Assembly: GCF_023701745.1 (NCBI RefSeq)
Contig: NZ_JAJOZB010000001.1
Span: forward strand, 2,858,501-2,922,500
Direction of reading: 5' to 3'
Length of the DNA stretch: 64,000 nucleotides
Source: Streptomyces sp. RKAG293
Lineage (GTDB): Bacteria; Actinomycetota; Actinomycetes; Streptomycetales; Streptomycetaceae
In this document: one piece after another, positions 43,843 through 51,560 of the stretch
How the letters are laid out: the number at the start of each line of letters is the position of its first letter
How positions within the stretch are numbered: the stretch's first letter is position 1
The notes under the pieces: generated by a model
What the model was told of the DNA's origin: nothing
Seen by the model: the letters and a program-made list of their open reading frames with translations, nothing else
Database searches by the model: none
Made by a program: the position numbers and the translations under genes

Positions 43843-44140
43843 GGCATGGCGGAGGCCCGGCGGATGGTCCGCCGGGCCTCTTCCCGTGTTCACGCGCCTG
43901 TCGCGCCTGTCGTGGTTACCAGCGGTACCAGCGGTGGCGGCTGCCGGACGAGTGGGTGCCGCGCATGACGAAGCCGAGCAGCCAGACGACCAGCACCACG
44001 ACCGCGACCCACCAGAGGATCTTGAGCGCGAAGCCGGCACCGAACAGAATCAGCGCGAGCAGTAGAACCAAAAGCAGTGGACCCATGGTTATCAACCTCC
44101 TGACCAGCGGATGCCCTGTCGTGCACGGGTCATGCATCCC
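43843..44140. repeat. 298-bp direct duplication, copy 2
   Basis: This is the second copy of 38052-38349. Of the four differing bases, two are behind the stop codon and two are silent changes in the small membrane gene. The stretch just before it (cccctacccatgccg) is also shared in part. Terminator 43853-43879 is included. Confidence 0.92.
43916..44086 (-). CDS. Small hydrophobic membrane protein (DUF5670/Lmo0937-like), copy 2
   Basis: A 56-residue protein identical in amino acids to copy 1 (MGPLLLVLLLALILFGAGFA ... HRWYRW), with two membrane helices. It carries the same aggagg site and downstream hairpin. Unlike copy 1, no MerR-type gene lies upstream; instead the M50 protease gene ends 97 bp away on the same strand, so its natural promoter context may be lost or shared. 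Confidence 0.82.
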   Translation of the reverse strand: MGPLLLVLLLALILFGAGFALKILWWVAVVVLVVWLLGFVMRGTHSSGSRHRWYRW

Positions 44141-44182
44141 CGCTGCCGCCACCCGAGGTCTCGCGGCCCGTTCGGGAGGTCG

Positions 44183-45460
44183 TCAAGCAGGGAGGGCTCG
44201 CTCGGCGGCGTCCGTGCCGGCATCCGGCTCTCCCGGCCGCGCCGCCGCGGGGATCTTGGGGAACGCGACGGTGTAGGCGCCGTACAGCAGTCGCGCCAAG
44301 GCCAGGAGTACCGCGGCGTACCAGATGCCCGCGCCCACCGGTCCGCCCATCCACAGGAAACGCTGGACGCTGAGCAGGGCCGAGGTGATCAGCAGCGGAG
44401 GGAGGACCAAGGCGCCGAAGCCGTAGGGGACGCTCCAAGGGCGGTCCAGTTGCCGCGGCTGTGCGGGGCGTCGGTAGACGCGGTGGCTCAGCCAGGACCG
44501 TGCGTCGGCCATGGCGAGGTGGCGGACGAACGGCTTGTCGACCGCGGCCAGCAGCAGGAGGTAGCCGTCGAGCTTGATGAAGGGCAGGAGGTTGAAGGTG
44601 ATCGTCATGGCGTTGGCCAGGACCACCAGCCACCAGTACTGCCGCCGGCCACCGAGATCCGCGGCGCCGGCCAGGGCTGCGACCGCGGCGACCGCGGCGT
44701 TGACCGCGACGCCGGCCAGCGCGACGGCGGCGCGCTGGCGCCGTCGGGGCAGCCGCCAGCTGGAGGTGACGTCACAGAAGAACGCGGGTGAGAAGTACAG
44801 GAGCATGATGCCCATCCGCCGGGGCCGTCCGCCGAAGTACGACAGGGCCGTGGCGTGGCCGAACTCGTGGAGCACGTTCACCGCGATCATCGTGGCGTAG
44901 ACCTGCAGCCATGTGCCGGGGGAGCGGTGGATGATGGCGTCGTGCAGCTGGCCGGCGTTGGCCACCGTGGTGACGAGACCCGCGCAGAGCAAGGCGGCGT
45001 AGGCCACGATCACGGGGCGGCGGGCCAGCACAGCGCCGGCCGATCGCAGGACGCCGTTGAGGCGGTCGGGCTGGTAGAGGGTGAGCTGGAGCATCGCTGG
45101 TTTCCGGAAGACCAGCCGCCGCGGCGCCGCCGATGAGAGCGCGCCGCCTGTGTCGAGCAGACCGGCGGCGGCGAACCGGGTCAGTGTCTCGGCTGCGCGC
45201 GGCCGGCCGAGCATCGGTGACCAGTCGGCCAGGACCGTGTCCGGGGTCCGCGTGCCGTCCAGCGTGCGCAGCAGGCGGACGGCGTCCCCGCCCATCCTCA
45301 GATAGGTGCCGCCAGGCAGACTCACCACCGCCCCAGCGCCGTCCGGCCGTTGGGTGATCTCCACTCCGTCGCGCAGGCGCGGACGGCCGGGGGGCGGTGC
45401 GGGCGGGCCGGGAACCGGAGGGCGGCAGGCCTCGGGCGGCCCGGGTTTGCGCGTGAACAT
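44183..45460 (-). CDS. Membrane M50 metalloprotease with N-terminal PqqD/RRE-like domain
   Basis: A 425-residue integral membrane protein. Residues ~28-105 resemble a PqqD-like RiPP recognition element (LRDGVEITQRPDGAGAVVSL, GTYLRMGGDAVRLLRTLDGT, LTRFAAAGLLD). A site-2-type M50 protease with 6-8 spans follows: zinc motif HEFGH at 198-202, FFCDVTSSWRLPRRRQRAAV at ~228 and third ligand Asp298 in FIKLDGYLLL. Similar proteins process or export RiPP peptides (daptide- and YydH-like systems). It lies 163 bp downstream of a leader-like peptide gene on the same strand, its probable substrate. No other RiPP enzyme is nearby. Confidence 0.82.
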   Translation of the reverse strand: MFTRKPGPPEACRPPVPGPPAPPPGRPRLRDGVEITQRPDGAGAVVSLPGGTYLRMGGDAVRLLRTLDGTRTPDTVLADWSPMLGRPRAAETLTRFAAAGLLDTGGALSSAAPRRLVFRKPAMLQLTLYQPDRLNGVLRSAGAVLARRPVIVAYAALLCAGLVTTVANAGQLHDAIIHRSPGTWLQVYATMIAVNVLHEFGHATALSYFGGRPRRMGIMLLYFSPAFFCDVTSSWRLPRRRQRAAVALAGVAVNAAVAAVAALAGAADLGGRRQYWWLVVLANAMTITFNLLPFIKLDGYLLLLAAVDKPFVRHLAMADARSWLSHRVYRRPAQPRQLDRPWSVPYGFGALVLPPLLITSALLSVQRFLWMGGPVGAGIWYAAVLLALARLLYGAYTVAFPKIPAAARPGEPDAGTDAAERALPA

Positions 45461-45623
45461 GCTGTGACCTCATCGTGAACGGCCCGCTTGACGGGCGCGG
45501 AGCCTGCCGCGCGCGGAGCCTGGCGCACTTGCCGCTGGGGTGTCCCGCTCGGCGGCCGGGCAGCCGGGCACCGTTCGGCATGCGACCGCCTGCCCACCGC
45601 TCTCCGGTCGTCATCGGCTGCGT

Positions 45624-45995
45624 CTAGCCCATGGGCATGCCCATACCCGGACGCATCATCCCGCCGCCCATCATGCCCGGCGGCATCATCCCGGGCGGCA
45701 TCATGCCCGGCTGCATGCCCATGGGCGCGGGCGGGAAGAAGTTGGCCTGCGCGGAGTTGAAGAAGTCAGCGCCGGCGTTGACCAGGAATCGACCTGAGGC
45801 GACAGCGGACTGGGCGGCGCCGAACTGCGGGTTCATCGTGGATTTCTCTGCCGCTCCGAACGCGTTCTCCACAGACATGAACAGGTTGTTGACGCCCATT
45901 CGGAACGGGCCTGGGCCGTCGTCGGCAGGAGCGTCGAGCTGCTCCAGGAATTCGATCTCCAACTCCAGTTCGCACGGCTTGAGCACAGACTCCAT
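45624..45995 (-). CDS. RiPP-precursor-like peptide with Met/Gly/Pro tail
   Basis: A 123-residue protein. Residues 1-25 look like a RiPP leader: MESVLKPCEL, then LEIEFLEQLDAP, an acidic amphipathic stretch closing in DAPADDG like daptide-type leaders. The middle (~31-88) is Asn/Phe/Ala-rich (MGVNNLFMSVENAFGAA, VNAGADFFNSAQANFF). Residues 91-123 contain 13 Met in repeats of PGMMP/GGMM. There is one Cys (residue 8). It has a good ribosome-binding site (ggaagaggtgg). It is upstream of the M50/RRE gene. Precursor status is an inference; a structural or metal-binding protein is the alternative. Confidence 0.7.
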   Translation of the reverse strand: MESVLKPCELELEIEFLEQLDAPADDGPGPFRMGVNNLFMSVENAFGAAEKSTMNPQFGAAQSAVASGRFLVNAGADFFNSAQANFFPPAPMGMQPGMMPPGMMPPGMMGGGMMRPGMGMPMG

Positions 45996-46299
45996 AACGC
46001 CACCTCTTCCTTCGGTTTGACGGGGAATCACCAACGCGGCGTACGGACGGCGCACCGCGCCGTCGCCCGCTCGGATGCCGCGAGATGATGCTGGGGGTGC
46101 CGGGCGCGAGATGCCGCCGCGGCAGGTGAACATGTGTCGCGACGCAGGCTCGCCGGCGAACTCTGAGCAGTGAATGCGCTGTTGATACGCCTGCGTTCAC
46201 GCCAGCCGGGCGAGAAAAGAAAAGCGCATTATGCGCACATCTCAACTATATAGCGTGACACATGATACACGAAGAGTAACCGTGGGAATAGTGCGCATC
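45996..46299. promoter_or_regulatory. Upstream region of the RiPP-like pair
   Basis: This region has no gene. The distal part (46205-46290) is unusually A/T-rich for this genome and contains a perfect palindrome gcgcat-t-atgcgc (46224-46236), followed by ctatatag and the acacgaagagtaac motif (46267-46280) that recalls the flank repeat. A promoter and operator are likely but not proven. Confidence 0.5.
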
Positions 46300-46343
46300 A
46301 CTGAGCCCTGGTGCTCTCCTCAAGGAGAGCACCAGGGCTCGGT
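46300..46343. repeat. Hairpin repeat, copy D
   Basis: This is the most symmetric copy: 21-base arms starting actgagccctggtgctctcct with a 2-base loop and one G-T pair. It lies 29 bp behind the stop of the GDSL gene (minus strand), a position fitting a terminator, and marks the right edge of the accessory region. Confidence 0.87.
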
Positions 46344-46372
46344 GCGTGGCGCCCTCCGCTGGTGGCGGTGGG

Positions 46373-47527
46373 TCACTTGGTGGTCAGGTACATCCCTCCG
46401 GAGTCCCGGCCTGCCGTGTTGCGGCAGGAGTAGTTGCCGGTGGGGTGGGTGTTCAGCAGGGTCAGGCAGCTGCCGAGGGCGAGTTCGCCGTAGTAGTTCG
46501 GGTGCATCGACTCCTGGACGGTGCCCTGGGAGCTGCTCAGGCCGGCGTCGACGAAGCGCGCCCACTCGCTGGTGGTGGCGGACGGTGCCGTGCCCGGGGT
46601 GGCGAGGCTGGACGTCTTGGCGCAGACCTCGCGGCCCTGCAGCATGTCGCGCAGGTCCATGAACTGCACGCCCTTGGTGGCCGCGACGCCGGCGAGCGCG
46701 TTGGAGATCTGCGGGACCATCGAGTCGCGGGCCCAGTCGGCGTCGCCGTTCCAGAACGGGCAGCCGCCGGTGCTCGCCCGGCTCCAGCCGCTCTCCGGGT
46801 AGCGCATCTCGGTGCTGCGCGGGATCGGGGACGGGTAGGACTGCAGCACGATCCGGTAGTCGCCCGGCGCGTAGCCGTCGGCGGTCATCACGGCGCGGAT
46901 CTCGTCGATCGACTTGCCGACGCCCGCCATGGCCGCGCTCATCCTGGAGTCGATGACGCTCTGCTGGCTGGTGTGGCAGTAGGAGTACCAGATCAGGTAG
47001 TCCTTGACGCAGGTCGAGATGACGTCCGAGAAGCCGAGGTCGTTGCCGCCGATCGAGAGGGTGATCAGCTTGACGGTGTTGTTCGCGGCGACCGAGGCCA
47101 GCTGGTCGGCCTGTGGCGCCTCGCCCTTGAGGGACTGGCCGCCGTTGCCCGCCCGGAAGACGTTGGCGGTGGTGGCGCCGGAGCAGGCGAGGTCGACCGC
47201 TCCGGCCAGGCTGTTGATCTCGGCGGAGTCCGAGCGGTCGCACCCGCTCGCGTAGGTGCTGCCGTAGACCGTGGCAGGGTCGTAGCCGCTGCCGGTCCAG
47301 GCGCGGTCCGTGCCGTCGCGGCTGCCGCCGGTGGTGTCGCTGTTGCCCTTCCAGCGACCGGCCTCTCCGGAGATGTAGCTGTCGCCCATCGACACCCTCA
47401 CGACCGGGCCGGTGACGGCCTGAGCGGGGGCCGCGACGGCCAGCAGGCCGGCGGCGACAAGGGGTAGGGCGAGGACCGCGGCGAGCAGTCGCTTTGTTCT
47501 GCTGGTTCTGTGACAGCGTTCAGGCAC
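46373..47527 (-). CDS. Secreted GDSL/SGNH hydrolase
   Basis: A 384-residue exported esterase/lipase-type hydrolase. The signal peptide is RTKRLLAAVLALPLVAAGLL with cleavage near AQA. The SGNH blocks are: Ser in VSMGDSYISGEAGRW, Gly in ACSGATTANV, Asn in LSIGGNDLGFSDVI and the final Asp/His region (VQESMHPNYYGELALGSCL). Several Cys probably form disulfides. The GTG at 47527 with gcaggag upstream is preferred to the farther ATG at 47620. The substrate is unknown. It is the first core gene to the right of the mosaic. Confidence 0.88.
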   Translation of the reverse strand: MPERCHRTSRTKRLLAAVLALPLVAAGLLAVAAPAQAVTGPVVRVSMGDSYISGEAGRWKGNSDTTGGSRDGTDRAWTGSGYDPATVYGSTYASGCDRSDSAEINSLAGAVDLACSGATTANVFRAGNGGQSLKGEAPQADQLASVAANNTVKLITLSIGGNDLGFSDVISTCVKDYLIWYSYCHTSQQSVIDSRMSAAMAGVGKSIDEIRAVMTADGYAPGDYRIVLQSYPSPIPRSTEMRYPESGWSRASTGGCPFWNGDADWARDSMVPQISNALAGVAATKGVQFMDLRDMLQGREVCAKTSSLATPGTAPSATTSEWARFVDAGLSSSQGTVQESMHPNYYGELALGSCLTLLNTHPTGNYSCRNTAGRDSGGMYLTTK

Positions 47528-47720
47528 GGCGGAACTCCTGCGGACGGCCTCCCGCACCGTGGGGTCAGGAGGCTCTGGGTGACGGTGGGCCGCCGGCCGG
47601 TGGCGCGAGGAATGTGACACGCCCCACGTGGTTACCGCTAGGTAGCTGCAGCACCTTTCTCGCTCTGTTACCGACCGGTTCAGATCAGTCGCGAGGCGCC
47701 CCCCACCGTTTCCCCGGGCG

Positions 47721-48734
47721 TCAGGCCCCGTCCGACAACAGGCCCTGGTCGGTGCCCGCGGCGAGGGCGTCGCCCAGCGGGGTGCGGTAGTAGAGGACGG
47801 AGCGGCCGGCGCGGGCGCGGTGCAGGAGGCCGGCCTTGCGGAGGACGGTCAGATGGTCGCCGACCGCGCCGGGGGCGAGGCGCAGGCTCTGGGCGAGCTG
47901 CGTGGTGCTCGCGGGCTGGTCCAGGGCGGACAGCAACCGGGAACGTGAACGGCCGAGGAGTCCGGCGAGGGCGTCCGGCTCGACGGAGTCGGGCGTCTCC
48001 CACAGCGCGGCCGTGCCCCGGGCGGGGTAGATGATCGCCTTCGGCCAGGGGTCGTCGACGTAGGTGGCCAAGTGGGGCCAGACGAAGACCGACGGGATGA
48101 GCAGCAGCCCCTCCCCCGCGAGCGTGGTGACGCTGGCCGATGACGACGACGTCCGCAGGATGTCGATGCCGCCGTCGCGCCAGCGCACGTCGGGGTGGAG
48201 GCCGTCGAGGGCGGCCGCCCAGCCCGACCGGCCGAGCCGGCCGACCCGGTGGACGACGTCGCGCTCGCAGATGGCCCGCAGCTGCGGCCAGTCACGGGCC
48301 AGCAGACCGTGCCAGGCCTGGTCCAGGGCGTCGGCGACCCGCTCGACGACCGCGTCGCCGCGCAGCGTCGCCAGCACGCGCGGATCGCGGGACGGACGCG
48401 CGGCGAGGCAGAGTTCGGCCTCCTCGTGGGCCTGGGACAGGCTCGTGGCGCGGATCGCGGCGAGGTCGTCGTCCCAGGTCTGGGCGAGGCCGCGGGGCGG
48501 CAGGGCGACGAAGTTGGCGCCGAAGGTACGGGTGTGGAGCGCGAGCACCGCGTCGATGTCGGTGTCGCGGCGCAGCCGCTGGAAGGCCGGCATCAGCCGG
48601 GCCGACCAGGCGGCCGGCAGCCGCTGCCGCGACCGGCCCTCCAGATACCGCAGGAGGTTGCACAGCTCGAAGGCCGGCGACAGCGCGAACCTGCTGCGCA
48701 GCAGGTCGTCGGTACCGAACTCGAATCGCCGCAT
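47721..48734 (-). CDS. ArsR-type winged-helix regulator (DUF5937-like)
   Basis: A 337-residue regulator. The C-terminal ~90 residues carry an ArsR-like winged helix (LLSALDQPASTTQLAQSLRL, APGAVGDHLTVLRKAGLLHR, SVLYYRTPLGDAL). The N-terminal ~240 residues are a DUF5937-type sensor region (RFALSPAFELCNLLRYLEGR, GGIDILRTSSSSASVTTLAG). It is divergent from the MFS gene with an 88-bp gap, the usual arrangement for a repressor controlling its own exporter; that control is an inference. Confidence 0.87.
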   Translation of the reverse strand: MRRFEFGTDDLLRSRFALSPAFELCNLLRYLEGRSRQRLPAAWSARLMPAFQRLRRDTDIDAVLALHTRTFGANFVALPPRGLAQTWDDDLAAIRATSLSQAHEEAELCLAARPSRDPRVLATLRGDAVVERVADALDQAWHGLLARDWPQLRAICERDVVHRVGRLGRSGWAAALDGLHPDVRWRDGGIDILRTSSSSASVTTLAGEGLLLIPSVFVWPHLATYVDDPWPKAIIYPARGTAALWETPDSVEPDALAGLLGRSRSRLLSALDQPASTTQLAQSLRLAPGAVGDHLTVLRKAGLLHRARAGRSVLYYRTPLGDALAAGTDQGLLSDGA

Positions 48735-48822
48735 GCCACGAGCCTACGTCCGCCGGCGGGCGGGCTTACGTCCTGTGACGTAAGAATCGCCCCGGCGGGG
48801 GCGCCGGGAACAGGCTGCCCGT

Positions 48823-50067
48823 ATGACGTTCACCCCTGCCCAGCCCCGGCGCACCACCTATCGGGAAGTGCTCGCGGACCAGCGCTTCCGGCTGCTCTTC
48901 GTCACCAGGACGGTGACGATCACCGCCGACTCCCTGCGGATCCTGACCCTCTCGGTGCTGATCTTCGCGACCACCGGCTCACCGCTCATGGGCGCCCTGA
49001 CGTTCGGCATCGGTTTCCTCCCGCAGCTCGCCGGCTCGATGCTGCTCGGCTCGCTCGCCGACCGGGTCCGGCCGCGGCGGCTGATCGCCGCGGGCTATCT
49101 GCTGGAGTTCGCCGCCGCCGTCGCGATGGCGCTCGCCCATCTGCCGGTGGTGTTCATCCTGCTGCTCGTCGCCGTCGTGGCCTTCCTGACGCCGGTCTTC
49201 CAGGGCGCGTCCAACCGCCTCGTCGCCGACACGCTGACCGGCGACGCGTACGTTCTGGGGCGGTCGCTGTCCAGCATGTCGTCGTCCGGCGCCCAGTTGC
49301 TCGGGCTCGCGGGCGGCGGGATCGCCGTGACGTTCCTGGGCTCGCGGCACGCGCTGCTGCTGAGCGCGGCCGCGTACCTCGTCGCGTCGGTGGCCGTACG
49401 GCTGCGGCTGCCCGACCTGCCGGCCCCCGACAAGGGGTCCGGGGCCGGCTCCCTGGTGCGGCACAGCTGGTCGGGCAACCGGGCGCTGTTCGCGAACCGC
49501 CGGGTGCGGAAGCTGCTGCTCGCGCAGTGGCTGCCGTCCGCCTTCGCGGCCAGCGCCGAGAGCCTCGTCGTCCCGTTCGCGGGGCGGCGCGGATTCCCGG
49601 ACGGAACCGCCGGGTTCCTGCTGGCGTGCCTGCCGGTCGGCATGCTCGTCGGCAATCTGGTCGTCGGCCGCTTCGTGCTGCCCGCGACCCGGGAACGTCT
49701 GGTCGCCGTGCTGGTCGCGGTCATCGGTCTGCCGCTGGCCGGCTTCGCCTTCGGCCCGCCGTGGCCGGTCTGCGCGGTCCTGCTGCTGGTCACCGGTACC
49801 GGGTTCGCGTACAGCCTGGGGCTCCAGCGCTCGTTCCTCGACGCGCTCCCGGAGGCCAGCCGCGGGCAGGCGTTCGGGCTGCTCAGCTCCGGCATGATGA
49901 CCGTGCAGGGGGTGGGGCCCGCGGTCTTCGGGGCGGCCGCCGAAGTGGTGTCCGTGGGGGCCGCCATCTCGCTCGCCGGTATCGCGTCGCTCGGCATGGC
50001 CGGCTACCTGGCCCGGGAGTCCCGCGGCGCCCGGCTGAGCCCGGCGGAGGCCGCCGGGACGGGCTGA
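48823..50067 (+). CDS. MFS transporter
   Basis: A 414-residue major-facilitator protein with about 12 hydrophobic spans. The N-half has FRLLFVTRTVTITADSLRIL and the loop LADRVRPRRLIAAGYLLEFA (motif A-like DRxxRR). The C-half has VPFAGRRGFPDGTAGFLLAC. It probably exports a drug or metabolite; the substrate is unknown. The adjacent divergent DUF5937 regulator likely controls it. The stop is followed by imperfect GATGAGG/GACGGGATG repeats (50080-50160) before the convergent kinase gene. Confidence 0.88.
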   Translation: MTFTPAQPRRTTYREVLADQRFRLLFVTRTVTITADSLRILTLSVLIFATTGSPLMGALTFGIGFLPQLAGSMLLGSLADRVRPRRLIAAGYLLEFAAAVAMALAHLPVVFILLLVAVVAFLTPVFQGASNRLVADTLTGDAYVLGRSLSSMSSSGAQLLGLAGGGIAVTFLGSRHALLLSAAAYLVASVAVRLRLPDLPAPDKGSGAGSLVRHSWSGNRALFANRRVRKLLLAQWLPSAFAASAESLVVPFAGRRGFPDGTAGFLLACLPVGMLVGNLVVGRFVLPATRERLVAVLVAVIGLPLAGFAFGPPWPVCAVLLLVTGTGFAYSLGLQRSFLDALPEASRGQAFGLLSSGMMTVQGVGPAVFGAAAEVVSVGAAISLAGIASLGMAGYLARESRGARLSPAEAAGTG

Positions 50068-50183
50068 GACCGCCACGATGTGGGATGAGGCCGCCCCGAT
50101 GGGATGAGGCCGCCGGGACGGGATGCGGACACGACCGGGCGGGATGAGGATCCGACCGGGCGGGACCTCCGCACTTGGTGGCG

Positions 50184-51560
50184 TCAGGACAGCGGGCCCG
50201 CGCCCGTGCCCGCCCCCGCATCGTCCCCGGGGTCCGCGATCTCCTCCGGGGTGGGGAGGGTGAGGGTGGAGACGGCGCCGCCGTCGGGCGCGTTGGCGAA
50301 GCGCAGCTCGGCCCCGATGGTGCGGGCCTGCCCGACGGCGATCGTCAGACCCAGACCGTGGCCCTTGTTGCCGTTACTGGTGGGCTCGGTACGGAAGCGC
50401 TGCGGGCCGTGGTCGATCAGATAGCCGGGATAGCCGTCGCCGTGGTCCCGGACGGTGATGACGGGACCATCGACGGTGATCACCACCGGAGGACGGCCGT
50501 GCCGGTGGGCGTTGCCGATCAGGTTGCCGAGGACCCGTTCCAGCCGGCGCTGGTCGGTGATGAGGCAGATGTCGCGGACGACGCGGACCTCGGCGGCCGG
50601 CCCCGAGGCGGCGACGGCGCGTTCGGCGAGCAGCCCCAGGTAGTGGGCGTCCGGTTCGACCTTCTCGGTACGGGAGTCGAGCCGGGAGATCTCCAGCAGG
50701 TCCTCGGTGAGCCGGCGCAGCGCCTGGACCCGGTCCTGGACCAGCTCGGTGGGGCGGCCGGGCGGCAGCAGTTCGGCCGAGGCGTGCAGACCGGCGAGCG
50801 GGGTGCGCAGTTCATGGGCCACGTCGGCGGTGAAGCGCTGCTCGCTCTGCAGCCTGAGCTGGAGCGAGGCGGCCATCGCGTCCAGGGCCGCGGAGACGGC
50901 GGCGACCTCGTCCTGGGCGTTGGTGGGACCGGCGGTGCGGGGGTCGGCCACCCGGGCGTCGAGGTCGCCCGCGCTGATCCGTCGGGCGACGGCCGCGGTC
51001 CGGTGCAGCCGGCGGGTCACCCGCGAGACGGCGAAGATCCCGATCAGCAGGGTGCCGCCGATGGCGAGGGCGGACGACAGGATGATCGCCCGGTCAAGAC
51101 CGCGGATGCTCTCCGCGCTGCGCGTGTAGTCCAGCGGTACCGCCAGCGCCTTCCCGCCGGCCGGACCCGCCGCCCACATCGTGCGGCGGCCGTCGACGTC
51201 GCCGAACATGGTGCCGCGCTCGCCGCGCAGCGCGAGGTCCCGGAGCCGGTCGGGAAGGTCCGGCGGGTTCAGCGCCGTGCCGCGGCGCAGCGGGTCGCCC
51301 GCAATGTACGCCTGGGTGGCGGTGTCGAGCCTGCTCAGGGCGGCGGTGCGGGCCTGGTGGACGGTCTGCCGGGTGACCATGACGTGCACGAGCGTGCCGA
51401 GGACCACCGCGACGACGCAGCACATCGCGGTGATGAAGACGGCTGCCTTCCAGTAGAGGGTCGCCGTCCAGGCCGGCAGCCGCCCGCGCAGCCGCGTCCG
51501 GCGTCCGCGCGGCCTCATGGGGCCTTCGCGCGGCCTCGTCAGGCGTCCGCGCAGCGTCAT
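50184..51560 (-). CDS. Sensor histidine kinase (CseC-like context, no adjacent response regulator)
   Basis: A 458-residue membrane kinase. Two transmembrane helices (AAVFITAMCCVVAVVLGTLV; AIILSSALAIGGTLLIGIFA) flank a ~110-residue extracellular loop. A HAMP domain (RLHRTAAVARRISAGDLDAR), the phospho-His H-box FTADVAHELRTPLAG and the ATPase N-box LIGNAHRHG follow, with G-boxes VRDHGDGYPG and GHGLGL. The start chosen (51560) overlaps the lipoprotein stop as ATGA. An upstream in-frame ATG at 51575 is also possible. No response regulator gene is adjacent. Confidence 0.9.
   Translation of the reverse strand: MTLRGRLTRPREGPMRPRGRRTRLRGRLPAWTATLYWKAAVFITAMCCVVAVVLGTLVHVMVTRQTVHQARTAALSRLDTATQAYIAGDPLRRGTALNPPDLPDRLRDLALRGERGTMFGDVDGRRTMWAAGPAGGKALAVPLDYTRSAESIRGLDRAIILSSALAIGGTLLIGIFAVSRVTRRLHRTAAVARRISAGDLDARVADPRTAGPTNAQDEVAAVSAALDAMAASLQLRLQSEQRFTADVAHELRTPLAGLHASAELLPPGRPTELVQDRVQALRRLTEDLLEISRLDSRTEKVEPDAHYLGLLAERAVAASGPAAEVRVVRDICLITDQRRLERVLGNLIGNAHRHGRPPVVITVDGPVITVRDHGDGYPGYLIDHGPQRFRTEPTSNGNKGHGLGLTIAVGQARTIGAELRFANAPDGGAVSTLTLPTPEEIADPGDDAGAGTGAGPLS

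Noticed and set aside
33449..46300. Integrated AICE plasmid or prophage
   Set aside because: No integrase, excisionase, FtsK/Tra, Rep or phage structural gene is recognisable; only repeat structure suggests mobility.
48195..50147. Long plus-strand open frame (650 codons) overlapping the DUF5937 regulator and the MFS gene
   Set aside because: It is a shadow of the real reading frames; the Arg/Ala/Gly-rich translation has no hydrophobic pattern of its own.
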